DNA of 64,000 bases, from contig OX031072.1 of assembly GCA_943736015.1 (NCBI GenBank), positions 10,319,501-10,383,500 of the forward strand, in the 5' to 3' direction. The translations under genes and the position numbers were made by a program. This document shows positions 35,409 through 45,000 of the stretch, piece by piece. The notes beneath the pieces are model-generated. The model ran no database searches. It was not told where the DNA came from and saw only the letters and a list, made by a program, of their open reading frames with translations. The DNA comes from Tridacna crocea (lineage: Eukaryota > Mollusca > Bivalvia > Cardiida > Cardiidae). Numbering within the stretch: position 1 is the first letter of the stretch; each line of letters begins with the position of its first letter.

Positions 35409-35842
35409 ATGTTTTGTAACAGCTTAAACAAACACCTGGGCCTATATTCACCCACTAATCTAAAAATCATTTTTATTCCAATGATCAAGAATTTCTAAAA
35501 TTCAAAGTCACACAGCTTCTGATTGGTTGAAAAGAATTGTTAAGCCAGTCGAAAACTGTGTTACTATCTATACTCTATTATGGCCCTGGATTACTGGCCT
35601 TGTACATTACGGCTGTGGTGAATCATTTCGCCCCGAGCCAAAGGAGAGGTGGCCACATGATTCACCACAGCTGTGAACAAGTTTCCAAGTACCCTGCCAC
35701 CTGAGTGTACAACAATTCTATTACGTATACTGCAAATTTTTACCATTCCAACATTTGTTAAGTGAGTTTTACCTGTTTTTCGGTTTAAAAAATTGAGTAT
35801 GCTGACGAAATAGAATTTCCCTTTCATGTGCTGCAATTCAAT

Positions 35843-36368
35843 GACTAGAAGGCCCTGAAGGGCCTGAATATGCTCTACTGGCAGAGAATTCAATTTTGCT
35901 TTTTCATGAAAATCTGTGTGATTTTCATGAAAATCTGGCAACAAATGCAGACTTTATTGGATAAACAAGAATTAGAAATTTTCAACTTGAAATGGCTACT
36001 TTTCCCATACTGTTTGTTGGATTTTTCTCAAAATCAATAGGGTTGAAGCTATTGATGAGATAAACAAAGTGTGCAAGTTTCATGAAAATCAGGCAACAAA
36101 TGCAGACTTTATCGCATAAACAAGAATTTGAAATTTTCAACTTGAAATGGCTACTTTTCCCATACTGTTTGTTGGATTTTTTTCAAAATCAATAGGGTTG
36201 AAGCTATTGACGAGATACACAAACTGTGTAAGTTTCACGAAAATCGGGCAACAAATGCAGACTTTATTGCGTAAACAAGAAAAAGACTAACGGACGGACG
36301 GACAGACGGACGGAAAACGGAAACCACGCCATGACATAAGCTCTGCTGGCTGAAAGTCAGTAGAGCTA
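35843..36368. mobile_element. Unit B-only insertion with 155-bp direct repeats and 3' hairpin
   Basis: Units start at 35923, 36078 and 36233 (third partial), then (ACGG)n, then a hairpin CTCTGCTGGCTGAAAGTCAG ending CTAAA. Units A and C lack it. A similar 3' end is at 49560-49641. Class uncertain (non-LTR-like or Helitron-like). Confidence 0.6.
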
Positions 36369-36789
36369 AAAACTGAAGTCACTGGGAACTGACGTCACTG
36401 AAATCTTGGTAATACATGCTAAAATGTGCAGCTTTGGCACATAATCTTGATGTTAATCTTGATCGACGCCGCCTTTTTGGATGTTGTGTTTATAGTATAG
36501 TCATGTATACTGGGCCCCTGAAAGGGAAACTGACTTTATGTCTGTTTTGCCAGTATACACGTTATAATAATATGTTTGAGGCATATAACCAAATCAGATC
36601 ATGAGAAATTTCTTTGAAATATAACAAGAAATACTAACTTGCTGAGGTTGAGCAGGGAAATAAAAGAAAGAAAAAAGGTCTAATGTTACCAGTCGCAATA
36701 TATTTTTAATATACTGCTGGATACCTTTACAAATCTATGGATAAATATATGTTGTTCTCTGCAATAGCATTGGTACGAATAAACATTTT

Positions 36790-37050
36790 CAACAAGCATT
36801 TTCTACTTTTCCAATAATGTTTTTTACCCATTGAAGGGCAAATCTACCCTTTCAAGGGCTCATTCGAAAATTTTATTTACACAAATTTTGACTTTTCCAA
36901 GTAACACATTCAATATGGCCAAGTCTAAAATTCGGTCGTTTGGTGTAGGATTAAATCTCAACTTTTTACCAAAGAAAAAGTTTTAGACTGGTCCAAATTG
37001 AAAGCACTTCCAGATGCCAAAATAACTGTAAGTGAAAAAATGCAACTTTT
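36790..37050. mobile_element. Hairpin-element pieces at the B/C junction
   Basis: A diverged right half (36790-36958) is followed by a type-1 left arm (36959-37050) that runs straight into ZNHIT2 exon-3 sequence. Confidence 0.6.
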
Positions 37051-37055
37051 TTATT

Positions 37056-37306
37056 TGTAGTCTGCAAATATATGCATACGAATACAGAACATTCAACAGA
37101 TCATATCTTACATCAGCAGATGGTGTTGTTCTCAAAAGTTCTGATATTTTTGGAATTTCAGATTTAATATTTGGTATACTGGCTTCCTCTTTCACTAAAT
37201 CCATTTCCATGGCAACAGGAAATGCCTCTTTCCACCATGGAGTCCATTCTTCCACCAGGTTACGAAGACAACCATCAGTGATCATGTGTTCAAATTCTCT
37301 CTTCTC
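37056..37306 (-). pseudogene. ZNHIT2 exon-3 fragment in unit C
   Basis: This is the first ~83 codons of exon 3, starting at the same acceptor and ending abruptly near a CTGCAAAT motif. That motif is shared with the hairpin MITE arm immediately to its left (36959-37050). The remaining 3' two-thirds of the exon is missing, so this is a truncated duplicate. Confidence 0.8.
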
Positions 37307-37339
37307 CTGTAAAAAATATACAATCGAAGTAATACAAGT

Positions 37340-37590
37340 GCATCTTAAACCCATTTCTAGACAATCCTGGATTTTTTTCACAGCCATAAAGAAACCTTTT
37401 TGAAAATGAATATGGAAACAGGTGGGTAGGTAGGGTAGAAAATATTGTGGGAAAAGTGAAAATGTCTTTTATCATCATTTTTCACTTATTCCAAGAATAT
37501 TTTCTACCCTTTCTTGGACAAATTTAAACTTGTTAAATTTCTGTCTGTCGGCTGTAAATAGTTACATGTGTAAAATTTTGTCAGCTGATG
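37340..37590 (+). mobile_element. Old type-1-related element in unit C
   Basis: Third orthologue of 27737-27975, without the SINE. Confidence 0.65.
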
Positions 37591-37862
37591 ACCTCTTGAA
37601 TATTCTTTGCAGGGATCATTCTAGACTCTGGAAATTGGGACAAGTGACTTTCGTTTGGAAATATTTATGCATTTTCTAGAAGTTTCAATCGGTTCTGTGC
37701 AAGACATCCAACTGTTTATTTCAAAGAGCTATCCAAATTCTGAAAACATAAAAAGTTCCAATTAAGTTGCTTTGAACCATGTACTGTATAATCATTATTG
37801 TGGTAAATGTTCCCTCTGGCTTGAATTAAGACGGTTCCATCTTCCTATGCCAGGTTAATTAA

Positions 37863-38132
37863 ATGTATGATGTTTAACACCATTTTCAACAGTATCTTAG
37901 TTATATCACAGCAACCAGTGCACCTATCCATGCTTTTCTTAAGAATTACTGGCATTTTACTAGTGACCCACACAATATTCTTTCCAACCCACTGGCTGCT
38001 TTCCCACATAATATTGTTGAAAGAATGGTCTGTAGTGAGAGAGAAATGAATCCTGAAGAAAGGATTATCATCAATTCTCAGAAAGAAATCAGCCAAGTAA
38101 AGGACTGAACCAGCTTTCTCCTGTTCTAAAGC
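37863..38132 (-). mobile_element. SINE, 5' end deleted
   Basis: Orthologue of 28251-28557, cut at the unit C deletion point. Confidence 0.7.
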
Positions 38133-39241
38133 CATTTTAGTCATTTTCTTTGATTAAAAAACGTTTTCGTATATGGCGGCTTTTAAGACAAGGGAAATAA
38201 CCTTGCAAAAGCAGTAGGCCTAAAATCGCAAAGTCTTAACCAGCCAACTATACGTAATAATAACATGTAGATCTGCAGCAAAACTGCAAGTAAAGACGGT
38301 AGGCAATATATCTATGAGAGGAAATAGACTTTTTAATAGATAAAAACTGGACTAGAATAAAGTAAACGAGAGATATTAAAGCTACTAAATATCATTGTTG
38401 ATTGATCATGGGTCTGGAAACGATGACCGCCAGATTTCATTGTGGTTTTATGGTCTAAGGGAGAAAACTCGTACAATCTTTTTATCAATTAGTTATGAAG
38501 AGTAACCTCCCTTATTAATACCCCTTCGGAATAGCCTTTTTTCCAACCATTACAGTCACCGAAACTTTAAGAACCGGTGCAAAGTTATAGAAAATACTTT
38601 CTACATGATTTTACAGGCCTTGGGTTACTGGCCTTGTACATAAAAATTGTACGGTCAGGTGGCAGGGGACTAGGAAACATGTTTGAAACGATTTTATTGT
38701 ACTGCAAAGTTTTACCATTCCAAAGTTTGTTGGGCAAAAAAAAAAATTTTTTTTTAAAAATTGAGTACGCTAAGGAAGTAGAATTTCTCTTCTGAATGCT
38801 CCAATTCGAATCTGAAGTCACTGGGAACTGAAGTCACTGAAACGTTGGTAATACATACCAAAACATGCAGCCTGGCACGTAATTTTGATGTTAAGTCTTG
38901 AATGACACGGCCATTTTGGATGTTTTGCTGACAGTGTAGTCATGTATACTGGGCCCCTTAAAGGGAAACTGCTTTTACCTTGGTTTTGCCAGTGTACATG
39001 ATACCGGTATATATGTTCGAGGCATATAATCCAATCAGATCACAAGAAATTTCTTTGCAGTATGATGGGTAACTTGTCGAGGCCAGGTAGGAAAATAAAA
39101 AAGAGAAAAGGTCTAACATTATCAGTCATTATACATGTTTTATTATACTGCTGGATACCTTTACAAACCCACGGCTAAACTTGTACTGTTTTCAGCAATA
39201 GCATTGGTATGAAACAATGCTGCATATTAGCAATTAAAGGA

Positions 39242-39332
39242 TTAACCCATTACCACACAATCTCCACTTTTGATACCTCTGAGAAAGAAGCCTTTAGAAA
39301 ACATTGTGGGAAAAGGAGAAAATGCTGGTCTT
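39242..39332 (+). mobile_element. Type-1 MITE left half
   Basis: TTAA, left arm and one core arm, ending at GCTGGTC. Confidence 0.75.
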
Positions 39333-39434
39333 GCTCTGTGAAAAAGGTGATTTTTGATGCACAGTTACATTTGAGCCATGCTCTGACAAAAAGGGGCTTA
39401 ATGCATCTCTGTGATACAGGATACCATGGAAGTC

Positions 39435-39702
39435 ATGTGGCTCACAACATGCGAAAAGGGGCATTCTGACATCTGCGTACACTGTTGTCTTGGGTCAGCC
39501 TGCGCACTCTGGGCAGGTTAATCCAAGACGACACTTTCCGTTTTTACGTCATTTTCTGTTTTGCGCAAGTTTGCTGAAGCACAAAATCCAACGTAGTCGT
39601 AAAGTGCCGTCTCAGATCAGCCTGCGCGGACTGTGCAGGCTGATCCAAGACAACACTTTACGCAAATGTCCGAATATCCCTTTTAGCGTGTTGCAAGCCA
39701 TA
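39435..39702. mobile_element. TA-type MITE, second copy
   Basis: Same family as 32570-32836; the ends are more diverged. Confidence 0.8.
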
Positions 39703-39857
39703 TGACTGTGGATCCATTCAGTCAAACAATCATCAGAATAATGAGCTAGACTGATACTATGACACACACGAAACTGAGCTACAGCCAAAAGTTTCCACAC
39801 AGGTCAGCCTGTGTGGACTGCACAGGCTGACCTGGGACACTACTTTTTGCAGATGCA

Positions 39858-40085
39858 TTAACCCTTTATCAAACGACAAAATATTAAACTGTCCTGATAG
39901 AAAGCACTTGCAGACAACAAAATGAACGTTAGTCAAAAATTGAAATCGGTTTCCAGCAGGCTAGGAAACAGTGTGGGAAAAGGAGAAAATGCTGGTTACC
40001 AGCATTTTCTCCTTTTCCCACACTGTTTTCAAAAGGCTTCTTCCTCAGGGTCGTAAAAACCAGGGATTGTTTGGGAAAGGGTTAA
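39858..40085 (-). mobile_element. Type-1 MITE
   Basis: Complete; the core has CAGTG paired with CACTG. Confidence 0.88.
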
Positions 40086-40185
40086 GCCTGCATTTCACAG
40101 AGCATTTATAAAGCTATCAACCAATACCAGTCTGCAGACCTTGCAGGTTGACTTGTATTGAAACATTTTGCTGTCTGTAAATTTT

Positions 40186-40596
40186 CATCTTCGCAAGCCA
40201 AGGCTGACGATTCACTATGCTACTCCATCCTTGGCGGATTGAGCTTGATTTTTACATTCCCCCGATATACTTTTTCATTGGATGCAGCCAGCTCTAACTA
40301 CAACGAATGAAATCGCTCGTAGCATTTCATCTTTGATGAAAATAGAATAAGGCCGCCACCTGTCAAATGGAAGGTAAACATGGAAACGCACGTGGATGTC
40401 TGCTTATCACTTCATGCTGAATAATTGTATTGGTAAACCGTTTGTAAAACGATATTTCTCTGGCTTTCAGAAATATGATGTAAAGGGGGGTAATAACCAA
40501 CATCCAATAGAGGGCGCATTGCAGGAATCTTGAAATTGGGCTCAATCAGCCAAGGAAAGATCCATGTAGTGATTGTAACCATGGCTCGCAAAGATG
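40186..40596. mobile_element. CATCTTCGC-ended TIR element, copy 1
   Basis: Exact 9-bp duplication GTAAATTTT (40177-40185, 40597-40605). Ends CATCTTCGCAAGCC and GGCTCGCAAAGATG. Probably Mutator-like; no ORF. Confidence 0.88.
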
Positions 40597-40880
40597 GTAA
40601 ATTTTCTGCCTGCCAAAGGACTATTCTACCTCATGAAAGGGCCTACAATTAGACAACACAAATGCGTATCAGGCAACAATTTGACAGAAATAAGTGCATT
40701 TCTCACATGCAATACACACAATTTTCAAAAGTGGACTCGTTTATCTGTCTCACCTGGTTTGCTATGTCCTTTGAAGGCAGTGACAAAATAAGTCTAGTCT
40801 GTACAGTGCTCCTTGATATCTGAAGTCAACCAACCAAGCAAGTTATTGTTTGAATTCTCTTTCCATTCTACTCGTATGCA

Positions 40881-41064
40881 TTAATCCTTTCAGCTGTATA
40901 GGTGAAATCAGTGACATTTGCAGGAGGCAATGATCAAGATCAGACTGCACAGAACATACAATGTGATCTTTGATCTATAATGTCCACTTGTGTAGTCAAG
41001 CCTATACAATCAAATTCTTTGCAAGTTTCAATGGACTGTATTTAGAGCAGTTGAAAGAGGTCAA
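40881..41064 (+). mobile_element. Type-3 hairpin MITE
   Basis: TTAA left, TCAA right; core ATCAAGATCAGACTGCA with partner. Confidence 0.7.
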
Positions 41065-41081
41065 GTTTATTTAGTTGGATC

Positions 41082-41311
41082 TTGACCCTTTAGCCCATAA
41101 GGCATTTCTAACGCATCTCAAATTGACCCTAAATAACAGCAAGGATGAACCTGTTTCTTATGTGTATATGACACTTTTTGATAGCATAAAAAAACATTGT
41201 GACAAAAGGTGAAATTGCTCGTCACGAGCAATTTCACCTTTTGCCACAATGTTTTCCAAAGGCTCCTTCAAGTAATTCGTAGAAACGAGTATCTATGGAG
41301 TAAAGGGTTAA
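41082..41311 (-). mobile_element. Type-2 TTAA hairpin MITE
   Basis: TTGA left, TTAA right; perfect inner core around CGTCACG. Confidence 0.88.
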
Positions 41312-41315
41312 AGAC

Positions 41316-41531
41316 TTAATTCTTTACCAAACGACAAATTTTTGGACTCGGCCAAATTCAAAGCATCTGCAGACAACAAATCAAAGTTTGATAATACGAT
41401 GATTTCTGAATTTGAAAGGGTAGAAACTGTTGTTGGAAAAGGAGAAAATGTTGGTTACCAACATTTTCTCCTTTTCCCACAATGTTTTTTATAGGGTCAT
41501 CAAAAGTCGGAATTGTGTTGGAAAGAGTTAA
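41316..41531 (-). mobile_element. Type-1 MITE
   Basis: TTAA ends; the core has ATGTTGG paired with CCAACAT. Confidence 0.85.
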
Positions 41532-42040
41532 ACCCCATTTCTGTGAGTACTGCTCACAAATTTGTCCACTATAATCATAGTTAGAGGTGAAAATGGGTCA
41601 TGTCTGTACCATGCTTCTCAATAGCTGTAGTCAAAAAAGCAATTTAAATTCTCTGTCCAGGCGACTCAGATCTATAAAACACCATTTTCAAGAATGCAAC
41701 TCACAAGTTTGTCACAACTGGTCTACAATACTCTCTGTTAGAGGTGATAATTGGTACTGTCTGTATTTCTCCTCAATATGTGAGGTCAAAAAAGTCAGTA
41801 ATTGTTTGAATTCTCTTTCCATGCTACTCAGATCTATAAAACACCATTTTCAAGTATGCGACGCACATTTTTGTCAAAACTGGTCCACTTTATTCTTTGT
41901 TTGAGGTGATAATAGGTCTTGTCTGTATCTTTCTCCTCAATATCTATATTCAAACAAGTCAGAAGTTCTCTCTATGCTGCTCAGATCTATTAAACACCCT
42001 TTTCAAGAGTGCATGTCACAAATTTGTCACAACAGGTCTA

Positions 42041-45000
42041 CTATACTCTATGATGGAGGCGATAATCTGTCCAGTCTGTACCTTGCTCCTCCATATCCAT
42101 TGTCAAACGAGCCAGTAACTGTTTGAATTCTCTCACCATGCCTATCTTATCCTGATTGCCATCTATTACCTGGAAATAAAAATCAATTTTAAACTAGCAC
42201 TGTCTCGAGAAGATAAATACCCCACCAACTGCTTAGCAACTAGATCAGGAAAGAAGAAAGAAATTCAAATGGATTTAAGAATATAGAAACATTCTGTGAA
42301 AATGACAATGTGTTGATAATGACAAACTGTCATTGGGAGGTTGGTCCCCATGTTAGTTGCTGGGAGAAAAATGAATATTGAAATCACACAAATAGTAAAC
42401 AAAAGAGACAGTGAAATGGGAGCTTTTCACATAGTTTTGAATCTAATTTCTCAACCACTTAGACTGGCATTACAACTACAGGTAATAATCTTCATAATAA
42501 CTACAATACTTTAGAATGATATCATTTAAATCTAAATGCATTTTAACATCTGCTTTGTTATCGTTTGCAGCTACTGTTACTTTAAATTGGATGAAAACTG
42601 CAGGAGGATGTCACAAAATTGCTTCATTAGATAGATTGACAGACAGAAGAACTGTCTAATCCTAGAATAATCCCCAGTCAAGCTTTGTTGCAGGAAGATC
42701 CAACTAAAGCTGTCACTGAATGTGAATTAATACCCCCACCAGCACTTTGACAGAAACAGGCAATTTAACAAAAATTTTCTACGTTCAAGGGGAGATTACC
42801 CTTGAATCATAGACAGCAGATGATTGAAAACTGTGTCTTGCACAACTTCCGATCAATGTATCAACAAACTTTTAATACAACAGTAGCAAAACTGTAGGAG
42901 TTCGTGACAAAATTACTAGTATTTTGTACACAGGTGGACACACGGACGTACAGACAGACAGATTGATACCAGTATACCTCCGAAAACATCCGTTTTGCAG
43001 GGGGTTATAATAATTAATTTCATACTCTGTTCATGTGAATCTGGATATATTATATGATATGACCTAAGGAAATAGTCCGGTCTGTTAGCTCAAAAATGTT
43101 TACTCGCCGGACGAAAGTGTGAAAATTTTATATGATGTAAACAATACGTTTCTAAAACGAAAAAAAGGGGTGTGCCCGATTTTAAGGCCCTAGATCAATT
43201 TTTATTGCGATTTGAAATTCGGATAACTGTACTGTCCGAATACTTTTCCTTTGTAGAACAGTAATTTGGTTGTTTCCCGTTTAGTCACAATGTATGATCT
43301 ACAAAAAATGGTGTTTCAGAAGTATTTTGCCATTTTAAAGGCACGGCTGGATTTAGGGATTGATTTTATGAATATTCTATGTGTCTTTCGTATCTTGTGT
43401 GTTTATCAGTCCGTCCAATTGCCTGTCATTTGCTTGCACTTTACATACTTAAAAAGAACTGACTTTGAATTTCGCATATAGGATTCCTTTGAATTTGGTC
43501 GATCGGCAGGACAAATCAAATTGCCTTCAGATTTCCGCATACAATGCAATAGACGATTTGCCGATTACATTTGATATAATTGATATTTTCTTTTTATCCA
43601 AAGCATTTTTTTCCAGGACAAATGCTGTATGACCCGTTCGCAAACCCTTTAAATTTGGACAAATTCACAACTGAAAAGTAAATGACACAGCAAAAAATCT
43701 AGAGTAAATTAATTCTAACACAATTTAGCAATATTTCGTGATATTGCTTTTAAAAAAATAATCATGAACAGACAAAATATGTATTTTATGAGATTGTATT
43801 GAAATAAAGAGCATATAGCGACTAAGAATGAACCCTCTGTAACCTGTGTATAATTCAAAATCCCGTCCATTAATGATCACCACACGGGTAAATAAATATG
43901 AAACAAAAGATACGAAGAGTGAGTTTAATGTGACACATGTTTGGAAATCTGTAAGAAGACAGTACATTACAACTCTTCTAAAGGTCACCCACCCTGCAGT
44001 GCGATACCGAGATCAAAGGAACACCGAGTTAACCCTTTACCCATTTTTCACATCTTTAAAATGCTCAAATTGAAGTTTGAATAAATATTTTGTGAAAACG
44101 GTATGGAAGGTTTGAGATTTGATCTGAAGCCACGTTTCTTTTGTTCATAATCTATAACATGAATTTATTCGTCAATAGGAACATGCCTGAAAACGTAACA
44201 AAGACGGTTTGATAATAGTGCTATAATATCAGCAAATGGACTGTCCCTGTCTCTCTGAGGACACTGGACCGCTATTTTACCTTTTAAATATCAAAGTATT
44301 TCGTGATTTGGCGACCCGAAAAAAGGGGGCTGACGTGCTGGTTTGTCCCACTTTCTGTTTTTTTGTCTCACATCCTCAACCTCAACACCACCCCAAACCC
44401 CCGCAAAAATGTAATCAATATGTAGTTCAAAAACATCTGTGAAAAGTGAATTTTCAAAGTGTGAGAGAAAATAATGGGGAAAAAAAGGGAATCTTTCTCC
44501 AGCTTCAACAATATGTTTTACTTTTTCAAGGACAATTACAACCATTTGAACCACCTTTATTCTATCGTCTCCATATGCTGGGTGTAGGACAAAAACCCAA
44601 TGGGACAAAAGCCCACAGGACAAAAGCCCACTAGGACAAAAGCCCACTGGGACAATAGCCCAATAGAACTTTTAGTTCTAATCATGTATGGAATTAATAA
44701 GTTTCATATATATTATGTGACTTGTCTCTACAAAAAGTAGAAAACATTATGTGAAAAGCAGAAAATGCCGATAAGCAGCATTTTCTTCTTCTTTCACATG
44801 GTTGTTATAAGAATGGGAAATGTTGCAGAGAATTAAACATTGATAAGAAAGAAAAGCAATTTGTTCATTCTTATCATTAAATATCTGTTTTTTCTACAAA
44901 AATGATCAAAAAATTATTTTTTACACAGTTTTTTTTTTATATGCAGAGGGCATTGAAGTTGTCCTCCCTGTCAAAATTAGCAGTTAGCTTTTGCCCAGTG

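Larger units (their letters stand above)
26508..37045. repeat. Segmental duplication unit B
   Basis: This is a second copy of unit A in direct orientation, with a broken ZNHIT2. It lacks several insertions present in A and has its own. Exon 2 of ZNHIT2 and its surroundings (A 17300-19200) are missing and replaced by a SINE plus an exon-1 fragment. Confidence 0.85.
37056..39215. repeat. Segmental duplication unit C, collapsed
   Basis: This third copy is shortened by internal deletions. ZNHIT2 exon 3 is truncated on entry. At about 38132 it jumps from SINE sequence to the block matching A 21668. At about 38585 it jumps from the block matching A 22110 to the block matching A 24840. It then runs on to the stretch matching A 25560. 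Confidence 0.8.
39368..40108. mobile_element. MITE with GAGCCATGCTCTG ends carrying two nested MITEs
   Basis: GAGCCATGCTCTG and TTAATGCATCT at the left face AGATGCATTAAGC and CACAGAGCATTT at the right. Nested within are 39435-39702 and 39858-40085. Confidence 0.65.
40782..42127 (-). repeat. ~158-bp tandem array derived from the kinase last exon
   Basis: The TTCTCT anchor recurs at 40855, 41649, 41811, 41966 and 42128 (spacing 162, 155, 162). The unit starting at 40855 is split by the hairpin cluster 40881-41531. Each unit resembles the end of exon 10 and its 3' flank. Only the 42128 unit joins an acceptor in frame. Confidence 0.8.

Noticed and set aside
35591-35944. 117-codon frame on the minus strand as a gene
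   Set aside because: It covers the foldback palindrome and part of a unit-B-only insertion. The frame is not preserved in unit A.
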